From positions 8,990,001-9,054,000 of the forward strand of contig NC_079886.1 of the NCBI RefSeq assembly GCF_029227915.1: DNA of 64,000 nt. Reading direction: 5' to 3'. How positions within the stretch are numbered: position 1 is the stretch's first letter; each line of letters starts with the position of its first letter. The notes beneath the pieces are model-generated. The model worked only from the letters and a program-made list of their open reading frames with translations, was not told where the DNA came from and searched no databases. Made by a program: the position numbers and the translations under genes. This DNA comes from Hydractinia symbiolongicarpus. Its lineage: Eukaryota > Cnidaria > Hydrozoa > Anthoathecata > Hydractiniidae. Of the stretch, positions 30,739-45,700 are shown piece by piece.

Positions 30739-33700
30739 TTACACCTGAAGGATTTTGTAGACATCGTTACCATAAACTTCTCGAAAAGGTGCAGCGTTGT
30801 TTCGTAGAAGGCTACAGCAAGGCTCCTTATTCTTATTGGTTGGATCCTCTATATCCCAGACTTCAGGTAAACCACAACCTTGTCTGCGAAAAGAAAAAAA
30901 CTTTCTTAAGAATTAACATTAAGGTAGTTAGAAGAAAAAAGCTTGGACATACGCTCGTGTACTTGAATAGCAGACAGAAGCCATTTTTTGTCATTTAGGT
31001 AAAAATATAAAAAACTGTCAGTATTAGAACTCACTAGTTACTTTTAAGTAGAGATACTGAAATGTCCTTTTTCATTATACGGATCTGTGAAATCAAGCGC
31101 GACCAAAATTATAGCCTTAGGTCTTACAAAACTCAGTAGCTATACTCTTTGTGAAATTTGGTTAATGTGGATTTTTCCACGGACTTACAATTAGTTAAAA
31201 CAAAAACTTTATCCTAGCCCTAAAGCTAAATTTACACTCAAACACTTTATCCGAGTCCTAAAGCTAAATTTACACTCCAAATGCAGTTACTTGCGGCGCG
31301 GCACATCGCTGCATGAGTTTTGCATTTTTTTTGGTTATAATAAATTTTAAAATACTTCGCTTTATCGTTGCACAGAATAAAAAAGAGGTGATTCTAGAAT
31401 AACAATAAATATGCCCTTTACGGCTTGTTGTTTATCAAACACAATCGCAACTTTCCGCGGCCTTGTGGCCCAATGGATAAGGCATCTGACTACGAATCAG
31501 GGGATTCCAGGTTCGAGTCCTGGCAAGGTCGAAATGATTTTTCCTTTTTTTTTATTTTACCTTTTAATTTTATATTTGCATTTATTATAAGCAACCAAAA
31601 CAAATAACTTTAATATATGCAGATATATATAAAGTATATATTATATATAAACATCCCAGGACAAGCTTGTTTCGCCGTGTCATGGCTAAACAGCTGGACT
31701 AGAGCGGAGTTATATATCATTATAAATTTGCAATTCCATAATTTTTATAATTCATGACGAAAAATTTAAGTTACGAAATAAACAAGTAATCCGTCATAGT
31801 TTCGTAACTGCATTACGCTATGTCACGGCCTTGTGGCCCAATGGATAAGGCATCTGACTACGAATCAGGGGATTCCAGGTTCGAGTCCTGGCAAGGTCGA
31901 AAGTTTTCCTTATCTTCTTTGTTCTTTCAGCTTCATACTTCCGTATTTTTAGAAATTAACGACAAAAATTAATATATTTTATTTTTGGTTATTTTGGTAG
32001 TTAGGTTTGTCTAACACCTATTTAAATGTCGTACTTTTAGCATTTTTTCATTTTTTTCTGGATCTGTCTTGTAATTTTTTTTCTAAATCATTATATAAAA
32101 AAAAAAGAACGAACGAACGTTATTGAGTAAAAAAAGTTTTTTTTTATAAGAAACATGTTTATAAGAAACTTACATGTAGAATCTTCAAAAACTGAGAAAC
32201 TTTTACTACTACATTCTATGTCTATTTCTGAAATAAGAAACTTTTTTCTAATTAATTCTTACAACAAATTGAAGATGTTACAATCATCACTAGGGAGTAA
32301 GTAGTTTTATTACGTTACTGTACCTAAGTTCCCAGAGAGAGACTTTTTTTAATTTGAAACCAACTAGTCCAAAACTTAAAAAACTTTTAGAACTAGCTAT
32401 TTATTTGATATAATAAGCCTTTATTTTACTAGGAAAATTAAGAAACCAAATAAGAAACTTTTGGAACGAAAAACATTGAATTTCAGCCTACAAATAAGAA
32501 GCTTTTAAAACTAGGCCCTTCGTCAGGTTTCTTATTAAAAAAACGTGTATCAGTCGTTCTTAAAATAGTAAAAGTCGAGTTTAACTTCCTTTCTATAGCA
32601 TTAAATTAACCAAATAAAATGAGTAAATTCATAGACAGAATTCGCCACCCTTCTAAACTAATTAAAACAATGGGTTTGTACGAATGCTAGATTTCCATGA
32701 GTCTATATTTTTTTTTTCTGGAGCTTTCGTTCTTGTCTGACATTAGTGTTTTTGTGATTTCGCGCGCAACAGAAAACGCATTAGGGCGGCGTTTTTTTGC
32801 AACTACCGTAAATGACGAATTAGGCGTCCCGTGCCCAATAAGCGCCCCTGTCGAATAAGCGCCTCGGGGTTAGGAAAAAATTTAGTAATGTTGCCAATCA
32901 AATTTTCCAATTTACTCTTGTGCTATAATATTAATATACTTTTCGAAAATGAATAAATGAATGAATAAATGAATGAAAAATATTTAACGAAATACCTTGT
33001 TCTTCTGGTACACCAGGAATCTTCTAAAACAAGGTGGGTGACGCCCATTTCTTTAAGTTCTTTATGAACGAATGAACACGGCTTTCTACTGTATACTTGG
33101 TAAACTCGTTTTGTGCGCGCTCTAAAGGGATATAATGACAGTGAGAACACTGCAATTTTAGATCACACGATTCTATGAATTCAATTTCATTTGTCACCAT
33201 GGTCTCAAAATCAGACGTAATGACCTATACAACCTTAATACGAAAAGAAAAAGAATATCACATCTCGACGTACAGAATGCATCCGTGGTCAAATAAGTGT
33301 TAAATAATAATTCACTTTGACAGCTCTTGCATTGATAGCAGATTAAAAACTGAAGTTTGATTTTGCGATATTGGCATTAACAGTCATAAAATTCTTGTTT
33401 CTACCAGATAAGGATCAATGGAGATCAATAGAAATCTATAAAGATCAATTCAACCCACCTCAAGCCTGAATCTTCATAATGTGGATGGTTCACGATTGGT
33501 CGACCGCATGACAATTTGATGGCTGCCATGGTTGGCATGGAACCAGCGAAAACATCAGCTTAGGAGAGAAAAATAAATAAAAAATTGAATACATGCTAAT
33601 GTCAGCAAATTAATGGCCCAAAGTTCAGTTTATTTTTTCCACTTGTTCCGCAAAAAACATTTAATATTATTATCACGTTTAAAGTCTCCAGTTAAATTTT

Positions 33701-36700
33701 ATGTTTGAATGTAAAAGTTTTTTACTGGTCGGTATATTAATGATATGCAATAAACATATTTGCAGTCCCAAAAAAAAGAAGAATCAAAACATATTACTAG
33801 CAAAGTGGATTTTTTCGTGTCAGAAACTTGATATCAACGTGCTTAAAAATTAGCAGAAAAGATGTGATTGTATCGTTGTATTCACTAAAGGCCCTGTTGA
33901 ACGATATTTCGTAAGAAATTCCATTAAGGTCATTGAAAACACGTAGTTTACGGAATAATTTAAGTGTATTGTATAAAATAATAACGTTAAAAAAATTTCA
34001 GTTAAACGCCGTATGAAAAAAACTTTTGAACCCAAAATAGAAAAAAATTAGATTATCATTCGTATTATAGAAATATTTGGCGTAAGAAGAAATGGAAAGA
34101 AATATTAACTTATCCTATAACCTCTCGTTATTAAATATAGAGAAGATTTTTTCATTTTTACTGAATTTGTAAAAATTTACTGGTCTTCATGCAATAGTTT
34201 TGTCAATTTCGTTTAACATGACATTTGGGTGTGGCTCAGAAATGTACACCAAAAGATAAATGTGAAAAATTTATTGCTGTGTCGATCGACCTTACAAATT
34301 TTTAGGTACCGAATAGTAATTTAGTGTTTAGAACTTCGGTAGCGTCAAAACAAATTTTGCGCTACACTTCAACAGAATATATCGATTTCTAAGGTAAATT
34401 TTTTTTTACTTGGAGTGTTGCTTCTGTGCATTTATTAATTTGAAAGATGGGCGTGTCTGTAGTATATTTCTTCAACTTTTTACTGCTATGAAGCTTTTAT
34501 GCACGTTTGGAAAACTGTAACTTCTTAGATAGAAGAAACTACTTTTTGTCACTAACTAGTCTGATCTTTCAACTCAAAACCAAACAAAAAAGTAGAAATG
34601 CCTGTAACTTTAAGCAGTGTAAACAGGTCACAAAAAATCGTGCGTCTTCTCAGGTATATACTTGGCTCGACACACCAACTCTTGATAAGCGGTTAAAAGT
34701 TTAAAACTATTTAAAGGAAGAGAAAATCTCAGATTAATATTACGGACACTTGTTCTGTCTACTTTAAGGTGCTGGCTGTCTTATTGTGCTAAGTACGTGC
34801 AGTAAAACAGCTTTATATCTCGAAAACCAACGAAATCATCTTTCAAAGATGTTTCATATGAGCTCAATCTGTTCTTTTTTGGAAGGAAGTAAAATCAAAA
34901 ATAAGCAAGAAATAAAAGTTCTCTCTATATAAAGGAAAATTTTTGGGCTACATGTTTCTCACAATCAAGATGTGGCAACTCTACAAAATGTAATCGCCAA
35001 TTTGATACTTACGCCTACGCTCTTTTAATGCGCCCAAAAAAGGCATTAAAGGGGCAACGGAACGGCTGTTGGTTTTCGACTTTAGTGACTTACACGAAAG
35101 TCGAGCTGATGGCGGCGAAAAACAAAAATGGCTATTTTTCCGTCATGCATGTAATTTATAGACTCGAACATAGAGATATATCTGAATTATTATCTTCTCC
35201 AGCCTTGGTCATGTTTTCATCCAGAATGAGTCTTGCTGAAATATTTCTTTGTATTATACTTTTCAAAAAAAAAATATTGAACCAGCGAGCAAAGTGCGCT
35301 GGTCTGTTCAATGCACAAAACGCGTTTGCCGGATTTTTATTATGTGCGTGGGATATAAGAAATGTGAGCATTTTAACCGGTTCGTAGCCCTTTTAATCTG
35401 TTTTAAAAAAAAGAACACGAAAACATTTCGGAGCTTAAAAAAGAAATAATCCTGAAAATAAAAGCGGAGTATCATACTTGTTTTTGTGTTCGCATTGATC
35501 CATTCAATCTAAAAAAAAATTAAAAAGTATTGATCACACATACGTATAATTGAAAACGTCTTGTAAGTCAACAATTGTCTTCTTTAAAAACCGAAAATGT
35601 TACGAAAGCGTGTTGCAATAAAGCAAGACTTAGCTTAACTAAAACAAAAGTTCCAACTCGATTGGTAAAACCTAACAATAATAAATATGTAACATACACT
35701 CGGTAAGGTTAAACGAGACGTGGAACTTACTCGTGGATAAGAGTTGAATATCAAAAAACTTAGAAGGAATTATTTTCATGTAATGAATATATGTTTCAAC
35801 ATGCTCTTTTGTTTTAGTACATCATAATATGCAACAAAAATGTTCGGTCTCCTTATCTTGCAAGAAAAATGACAAAAAATAACATAGCTGTCTTCCTTTT
35901 AAAAAATGATACATCACCGTTATGAAGGCAATAACGTATCACTTGTACTTAATATCATCCATAATGAAATGTTCAGTATCTACTAAAAAGGTCTTATGAA
36001 AATGATCTAGAGGATCCTGCAAATAATATTCTAGTTTATTTTAATTATTAAAGCTACCGAAACCATGTAAACAAAATCGCATACGATAGCTTTTTTATTG
36101 CAAGTGCTAAGCAGAACTGGGCCAATTTCTTACATAGTCGCCGCTAAAACCTGACCAAGGCATAAACCCCTACTAGAAGCAACTGCCATCATTTCACCAG
36201 TACTAACGCAAGAAAAAAATATCACTAACCGTGTTTTCTAAAGCAGGGTTGTTGTATTCACCTTTTGTAGCCTAAAATAGAAAATGAATCATTTGCATCG
36301 CAATCCGTTTTAAATTTAGTATGTATGCAGTCAATGAAAACATTGTTTCGAAACAAGTCAATATGAATGCCATATAAATGAAGAAAAAAAATTATTTGAG
36401 GAAAAAGAAAATGCTCAATCGGACGAGAATACATTCTCCGCTCAAACTTTGGAGTGGCAAAATTTTAAACAATTAGGGCGATTAGGGCCAAAGATTTTGG
36501 GACGTGGAGTTTTGAGCGACAAGGCGAACTTAATTAACAAATTGCTTATAAGTGTAATTCCATGTAGGTAACTTTCAGGTACGTGATTTTTTTAAACTAG
36601 CTAACTTTGCAATTAATTTAACAACAAAGAATGAGCAACAAACAGCAGTCCAACAAGAAAAATTGCAACATATTTTTTACACATAACGATACATACAAAT

Positions 36701-39700
36701 TGTGTTTTCAAGTTCGAGAAACCATTGATTGACATAAGGCCCAAGATGATGAAAACAGCAGAGTAATGGTGAGTCTTTTTCCCAATAAAACCAAATATCT
36801 ATAAATAAAGTCGTTTACCAGAAAATAAATATTCTCTAGAATAACAGCTTAGCCCAACCATTGTTATATATTGACACTAAGATATTGAGATGAAAGCCAA
36901 AACAAATCCTATTGGGTAATTGGAAACAATTTTAGAACTTCTATAGAAGTTTGAGAATAAAAATTTGCAAGGAAATTCGGTAAATTTGAATGACATAACA
37001 AAAAGAAGTTTAAGACGACAACCATTGTAAAGAGGAACTTTTTCTTTTCCTTCAGAAAAGTTAAGTGGATTCAAGAGTTCTGATAAACCTTCGAATACCC
37101 AAAATCTGTTCGTAACCAACCCAACCAATTCAACGGATTTACTCTAAAACTTTAAGCGCTATACTTACATCACGTGATGCTACCATACTTGCAAGTAAAC
37201 ATAACGCAGGTGTTCCAAAAAGTTTCAGCCTCATGATCAGAATTGACATTATGACGAAAGCAATTGTTTGGAGAAGTAAATAAAAATGCTGAAAAATAAA
37301 TAAGGAATATCAGCCCACATAGTCAATTGTAAATTTATTGGAAGGTGATGTAGAAGGAAGTATAACGATCTTGGGGAAAAAATAGTTGGTTTTCATTACC
37401 CCTCCAATTGTAACGTTGGTACATTACTGCAAAATATTAAATGACATTGCTCTAACTTGTATACCTTTTCTTCAAATAAGTTTATATTCAGATCGCTTAA
37501 AATAGGCTGACGACATTAAATTTTAAAGAACAATGCAGTTGAGATTCGAATCTGCAATGTTGAGAATGTAGTGCTTACATCCAGATAACTTTTGATCGTT
37601 TGCAATTAAAATTAAAATACTCACCACTGCAAAAGGTTTTGTAATACTAAAGGCAAAAAAATGAAATAATTCATATAAACCATTAGTGACAAGCTCAAAG
37701 TGTATTTGTATTTTTTATACTAAAAATATTCTAGTTTTCTAGTATATAACCAGCCTTAAAAAGCAAATTTTTCCTTTCTGACTATTACCACAGCCCTTTC
37801 ATAGCAAAACTCGTAACAAGAGTGCTTAGTTGTTACTAACATTTTATTTTCATTGTTTTATACGTCGTTTGCATGTGTTTTCTCAAAAAATTATTTTTTA
37901 GTTTGTACAGCATAATTAAATTTTTTGTCCTAAAATGAAACACTGATATTTTAGAAAAAGAAAATTTGTTACGTGGCAATAACCTGCAACTGCATTAGCA
38001 AAGTGTGAGGAGGTTATCCATATATATAATATTCACATCAGTCGTGTCTAGTTGTACACAATATAGAATCATAAAACGCACAAACTAATCTATTTTTATC
38101 AGACCGTCTTCTTCCTTTTAATAATGCTTATATCTGAAAAACACAATCAATGACTGGATAATAAGGAGAATAACCTACCACTGTTGATATTCTTCGTTTA
38201 AATCTTCACCTTTAATCCAGTAACGCCATTCATTATACAAAATCTATAATAAAAACAATTCCCTATGTTTAGATTTTGTTGAAAAAGTGTCTATAAAAAT
38301 GCTAGCCAAATTTTAGAGTTGATTTTTCTTATGTCTCATATATTGTCAGTCTTAAAAACACACCAGATTTCTTTTACAAAATTCTGATGTATTCAATGAC
38401 CTATGACCTATATTACAAATGCAGCAGACTAATTCAGCTAAGACCACGAAAACAATACTTTTCAATAATAACATCACAAACCATAATTCTTCAGGTCCAC
38501 GAATCTTATCTCAACAAAAATTGATTGCATACCTTAAACAAAAGCACAATTGTAACCAAAGCAGCACACGGAATCACAACAGTCTTTGTTAACTTCTCTG
38601 GAAACTATAAGAAACAAATTTTATAAATTCGGAATTTAGAAACTTGATAAGAAAAATTCATCTCTTTACTTCAAATTTTGATTCCTTGAAGCTGAATTGA
38701 AATTTGACGATAAACATAACTAAAGGACTGGACTTTGGTTAAGCTTGTGAAAGGTATAGCATTTAATTTTCTTAGTTGCAATGTTTTTAATTTTTGTTGT
38801 GACAAATTAAAAATAGTAAACACTTCCTAAGACTTTTCGCTGCAAAAACGGCTATAGAAAAACTTTTTTTCAAAATAATTTCAAAATAACATGACTATGT
38901 TGACTAAAGTGGACAAAAGCAGTTAAAGGTTACATTATAACGTTTCAGATACAACCTTTCAAATGAACACAATTTTCATAAGAAACCTAGAAACTAAGAA
39001 AAAGGACCTAGTAGTCCTGATTTCTTAATTATTTAATGATTATAGTACCAAAAGTTTTTTTTAATGGTTTGTTTAAAATGAAGGGGTATAAAATATATTA
39101 TGTATTGATCCTATAAGTGTCATCTTTTTTAGTTTGTTCGTATCTAACAAACAAGTAACGTAAAAGTGCAATTTACAAAAAAATAGCATTCTTTCAAGTC
39201 CGGGAAGAGAAAGAGTGATATTAAAGTACAACATAATTTTATATAAAATGTGTAAAAGCCTGAAAACTTGGGTATTTTAGATATTTTAGATATTGTCCTT
39301 AAGAGATGGTCAAAAGAAATATAATCAGTAAAATAAACCTTAACCAATATATTATATAAGGTGGATATCACACATTTTTGTGTCAAGAAATGGTACACAT
39401 ACCTCCATACCAATGAAATCAAACTCTGGAGCACAAACATATAACAACGTGTGAAAATCTTTATAATCAGAAAATTTCGATTTCAAGATATCAAATATAT
39501 GTGCCTAAAAAGAATAATAACACATTTCAATACAAATGTTTTTAACAATAACGATGTTTCAATAACTAACTGTACTCACATCATCTTTGATTTGAAAGAG
39601 TTTTGCTGTTCCAACTTTGATGCCAACAGACAACAAAAGAAACAGGAAGGCTTGTGAAATCTAAACAGTATCAACATGTAAAGATGACATTCTGATTTTC

Positions 39701-42700
39701 AGATTTGTGTAGATGTAACTGCAAAGAGGTTGCATTAGAATGAATTTTTAAAAATGTAATTTTTTGATTATACTTTTTTGATACTTTTTCAGTCTATGCT
39801 TTTAACTCTGAAAAAACTGGTATGGTTACTAAATTTGACAATAAAAATAAGTAACAATCTTTTACAAGAAAAAAAAATTCTCTTGTTATTATCGATTTTT
39901 TTATTTACAATAACTTTGCTTCACCTACCCAAATAAGTATCCTATGAGGTAATTTCTCCAAAATACCCTCCATTTTTACAATAATCTAAAAGAGATTCAC
40001 AAAACTCATGTATGCACAAAGACAGCATACATAAATGAAATAAAAGATGCTTAATGTTGGACAAAATACCGAAAAAAAGCTTTACAATTTGTTAAAAATA
40101 ACTGTATACACAGACTGTAAAATTTAGGTCTTTAATATTTACTGTCAATAATTTGATTGGGTCGTTGCTTGTGGCTCACTACAATACAACTTAGTATGGC
40201 GCCACACAAATTAGTTAGCAGAACCATTATTAAAATGCTATCTTAACAATGTAAACAAAAAAAAATTATTTTAGCACTGTTAAATACTCTGGTAAAAGCG
40301 TGCAGATCTTACATAGTAGGTCTAGCTTTAGACCTTATGTTTTTCTTAACAATTTTTGTCCAGAATATAGCTATTTGTGAAAATTATTTTTACATGCTCA
40401 AAGTTATCTTGACAAAGTTGACTTACAATAGTTGCAATCATAGCAGCCATAAAAAATGAACTAAATTAAAAAATAAAAGTATGAGAAAACAAATGCCAAT
40501 TTTTTTCTTTTTAATATCATAGTTACAAGAAATCTGTTTTAAGTAATTTTTTCAGCGTTTAGTTACAGAGAGGACGTTAGAAGAGGGAAGATAAGTTAAT
40601 CTTACCTAATTAAGAGAGTATTCGCAAATTGTGCGATAAAATTAAGTATGTGAGCTAGCTGAAAAATAAATAAAATTAATTATTAGTCATAGGACAGTGT
40701 ACTTAAAAACAAAACTTGCCAACTGTGACAACAATAGACAGCAAAGTAAAAAATGAAAATTATTCACCACATTTTTGACATAAAAGATATTACAACAAAT
40801 ACGAAGATTAACAGCAACTTTCTTTGAAATACAAAAAAGAAATTTCTCTATTTTTACTTACCAGCAAGCCTTGCATTAAGACCATCATTCTTCTTGAATC
40901 GATAAACTTTAAAACATACAACCCAAATAGCGCGCATACCTAAAAACAGCATTCTTAAATTATCAACATTCTAAATGGAGACATTAGGAAATTCCTTTAA
41001 AATACAACCAAAATGGAGCACATATACCTAAAAACAACATTTTGAAATCATCGGCGTTCTAAATTGAGACGTTGAGAAATACCCAACAAACAACAAAGAA
41101 TTTCAGAGACTCTAAATGTCTTAAATAGAGTTTGAGATGAAGCCTGAAAAAATCTCCAGAGTCTCTGAAGAAATTAAAAAAGTTATTATTGGATTTGTTA
41201 TAAATATCCTATAACAAATAAATTCAAGGCAAAATGGCACATAATATAACTAATAATCAGTACTCGTAGGTTAATGTGTCTTTTTTAATTCTTAACTAGG
41301 AATAAAGCACACTAAATTTGATTGTATCCGCTTTTAATCATAAAAAATGCAGGTATCACAATGATTAATTCAAACTGTAAGAGCTGTTTTCATTCCCATA
41401 CACTACAAGTGCATCTGAAACTCTGCTAAGAAAAACATGCAAATTTTACAACTGCTAAATTAGACAAAGCAAAACACTTCAATCAAAGTAATATAGATTT
41501 TGTTATGCACCAAGTCATCATTAGTAACCAAAACTCTTAACAGAGTAAACTTAAACGAAGGGACAAGAATTCAATTAAATTTATTGCAGAGAAATTAAAA
41601 TATCCAATGATATATACCTGTGTCAGCAGAGCAAATTGAGCAAACTAAAATAAAGAAAAATTTATATGTTTATATGTTTATATTTATTTAAATATTTACC
41701 TGTTCCCTCTAATTTTTATGGAGACCCTTCCAGTTAGTTATAACTTGATTTTGGCTGGGAATTACAGGCAAAAAAACAAAACAAATAACTTTTAGTAGCA
41801 GATTTTTATGGTGTGACAAGTGTAAATATAAGGAAGCTATAGCTATTACATAGAAAAAAAAATGTTATGAATAAAATAAAAAAAGAAGAAATAAGAGTTA
41901 TCACACATATGGGAACATTTTAGTTTTTAGTTGATACGTTATGTGAATATATGTTATCAGGGAATAAAAAAAAATTTAACTATACTAAGCTTGGTTCTTT
42001 AACAATTCTATGAGATCTGATGATGTTCTTATACAAATAAAACAGAAAATTCATCAACAAAAAGTTCTTTGTTTTTGCTGGTAATTTCTAACCAAAGGTC
42101 AAGTTATAAAGAGATATTGTTTACATGTAATTCAACAAGTAAACAGAATGTACGGTTTTAAAAAAATGAAAGCTAGGTGCTCAACAAAGGAGCTGGAAAA
42201 CTACTAAAATAACTTCTAAATCGAGGAGTTTCAACATGAATAAAAAATAACTTAAAATACAGGCTAGTAAAACAAATAGCTCACCTGCCATGGTAACATA
42301 AAGCATGTTGTGACACCAGCGAGGAATAAACTATGTTTCATGCTTGGCTTTTGACACCTACGAAAAAGTGAAGGGAATGTTATAGATGTTTAACATGTTA
42401 GGAGATAATAAGGTGTGGATATTTTTAGAAAAAAAAACAATGCATGTCACCATATGTAATATTTTTACAAAGGGTAAAAATTTTATACGCATGTGTAGTA
42501 ATTTTGATAACCCTGTCCTATTGCTACAAGCTTGGTCAAAAATCGTGATAAAAATTGAAATCCCCCCTTCCCCATGGTACAGTGTTGATAGCTGCTTGTC
42601 TGAGCCAAAGATGTATGCCAAAGTCAACACTGTAACAGGGGGAGGAGGGAGCAGATAAAAAAATGCTTAAAAAAGGCCAAAAAGCTTGCTGTCTCGCTAT

Positions 42701-45700
42701 ATTTTGGCCACAATTTTAGCATACTCTATCTATTTCTTAAACACTAAATTCGAAAAAAAGGTGACCTTTGTTGTGTATTTTGTTATATTCATATTATTGG
42801 TGTTTCACAAAAAGTTAAGAAACATGCACAAAATCAATTTGAATGAAGCATTCTTCACCATATCCATTTTTGAACCCCCAATATGCTTAACTAATCTTAA
42901 CTATTGTTTATTTCACTTAACCTTACGATAGCAGGTTGTGCTACCTGTTTTGATACCTACCCTAACAATAGAGAACATGTGCTAACAAATTTTTAAAAAA
43001 ACATACGCGGGTAAACCATAAAATTAAACATACTTTAGCAAATGCACCACTGTCAACATTTGTGCAATTAAAAACGGGAATGAGAAACTTTCTCGAAGAG
43101 GTGGTGTCCACATTACTCGGGTAGCCTAAAATGAAAACAAAAAAACAATTACCTAAAATTATTTATAAAAGCTTTTCCTTTACTGTCTATAGAAAGCTTA
43201 ATTAACAGTGTTGCTCTGCAATTACTGATGTGAGTGACAATGTGTTCACGAAATTAGCAGAAAATAGCCTTTTATATAAGCTACTGTTGAAAAAATTTCA
43301 GTTGGAAAATGTATTACCAAATAATATTATTAACACAACACCCTACTACTAAAAAAGTCACATAGAATTTTGATATAAAAAACAACTGGTGAAAGTGGGT
43401 TTTTTCTTAGGTTTAGAAATTTTTTTTGCCTTACAACCGTACAGTTAAGAATATCACAAACTAGGGTTGTTAATAACAAAATCAAGATATACAACACAAG
43501 CTTTCCAGGACATTTTATAAGTAAAAGCATGCAGCAATTTTTATATTCATTTCATATATTTCTTATCCTTTATCTTCATAATGAAATATGTTATTAAAAG
43601 TGTTATATCCAGACAGAAAACAAAAATTCACCTCTCCATGATTATAAAAATAGGATGCAGTTGCTAACACTCCTCCAAGTATGTTTCCACTAAAAATTTA
43701 AAATATTACAATGCAAATTGAAAATCAAACCATTCCAATAAAAGTATGATACATCTCGAAGTGCACATGTTGTGACTTCACACATGTTGCATGTCTTAAA
43801 CGCTATTCTGGAAAATTTGTATCAAATGTTCTGAAAATACATGAGAAAATACATTAGCATATTATGCAACAACTTAGCGATTTCTTGAAGAAATCGATAA
43901 AATCACTTCATTGCAATTATTGACAGTATAACATGCATGTAAAAACTGCAGATGTAGATAACAATGTAAGCACGTACAAACATTAGCTACCTGATGTAAG
44001 TACCAAGCAAGAAAAAGCATGATATCATCAAACCATTCATCCAAAAAATTGGATAAACATAGAAATGAGCAATATCTCCCATTCCTAAAAGTAATTTAAC
44101 ACTAAATGTAACACTGAAACAAAACAAAAAGACTCTTGTCTAATTTATCTGTACAACAGAAGGTAATTCCTAGTTTACACACAGTAGTAGCTCCTGGTTT
44201 CTGTAAGACGCAAAAAAAAAAAGTCTGACCCTTACCCTCTTTAAGGGGGTGGGGGTGGGGGGCACAAGTGCCTGCAACCTATTTGACTAGGCATTACTTA
44301 TGTTAAACACGTCATGAAGTGTTGAACTTTTGTTACATTTCCTAAATTTTATACTTTGTAGGAAGATATTGAATTTTAAGGCCCTGGGGCAAATTTTTGA
44401 AAAGTACTGACATAAATGTGAGAGTGTTTTATAGAATGTTATTATTATTATTATTATTATTCCGAATGTTTATACAGGATATAGCCACTTCAGTGTTTGA
44501 AACACTGTTATCAATGTGGGTCCTGTGTTCGGAATGTATACATGAAGTATACACCGGCATTACCTACCCAATTTCCCTCACATGGCATGGGTTGACCCGT
44601 AGCTGTAGTAAAGACACTTGCTAAACATGCCCGCGCTGTGGACCGAACCACGGACCTTGTGATTACGAAGCGAACTCCATAACCACAAGGCCACGCGCTA
44701 TAAACGCGTTATATTTGATGAATAAATATTACCAGGGCCAACACCTAAATTTTTACAATGGGTACTACAGATAAAACAGAGATTAGAAGGTTACATGGGC
44801 CCAAAAAGCTATAATAGGGTTAAAGATTTGTTCAGGATCAACTGAAAATGGAGTGCTATATTTATCAATAACTCATGGTTATTAACTTGAAAAAAATTGA
44901 ATTTCAGAACATTCCTAAATTAAACCATACTGTGTGAACACAGATCGAATTATTAGAAAAACAACATATCAGTTATTTGATTTACAGAGGAAGTAAGCCC
45001 AAAAATCCTTAAAACATTTTTTAAGTCTTTTTGTTTGATTTTTAAGGCTGTGTACAACAGTATTGACTTTGGATAGAAATATCACATGTAACAGGAACTG
45101 ATAACTCTGTGTTGACCGAAACATTTATTTTTGTCTCCTCTGGGTGACATTTTTCAAAAAGTATAAAAATATAGTAAATAAGACATTAACAAAATAGAAT
45201 TTTAGTGAAACATATATATTCTCTTTGGCAACAAATTAAAAGGGTTTAAGTTAAAATTTTAAATTTCCAACTTTTTTGAGAAATTTCTTTATTAAAGAAA
45301 ATAGAAATTTATTTACCAGCTGCATCTATCATTAAGAGCTTGAAATGCTGCAGGTCTTGCCATGCCCGCGTAGTGCTCGCGTAAATGCTCGTTACCCAAG
45401 CATTCTATTGCTCGCGTAAATATTAACATTTTGAGATAAGTGTAAACGTTTTTCTCAAAAATTGATTGGTCTTTTAAGTGAAATTCCTGCACGAACGCTC
45501 AACCTGAAACTTAAGATATTTGGTGTGATTATTTTCTACCCATCGTGCAACAGTCCATTCACTATTTTGTAAAACGCGTGCGATAAGGGCATTAAGTTTA
45601 ATCTTTGTTGCGCATTCATTTTGCAGTAGGAAAGTGGGGGCGTTTTAAATCGTGAAACTTAAACACGATGATCAAGCGTCTACTGGTATAGAGACTTTCT

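Noticed and set aside
35028-35387. 119-codon plus-strand ORF
   Set aside because: It reads through the TTAA-flanked miniature transposon inside a DPY19L intron and breaks in the second copy at 61374-61724.
42386-42658. 90-codon plus-strand ORF in a DPY19L intron
   Set aside because: It lies wholly between DPY19L exons 8 and 9, has no domain, and is matched by an equally long meaningless ORF on the other strand.
44629-44699. Candidate tRNA on the minus strand (Thr-like CGT loop)
   Set aside because: The T stem is mispaired, the B box is one base short and a SINE body follows, so I call it a tRNA-derived SINE.
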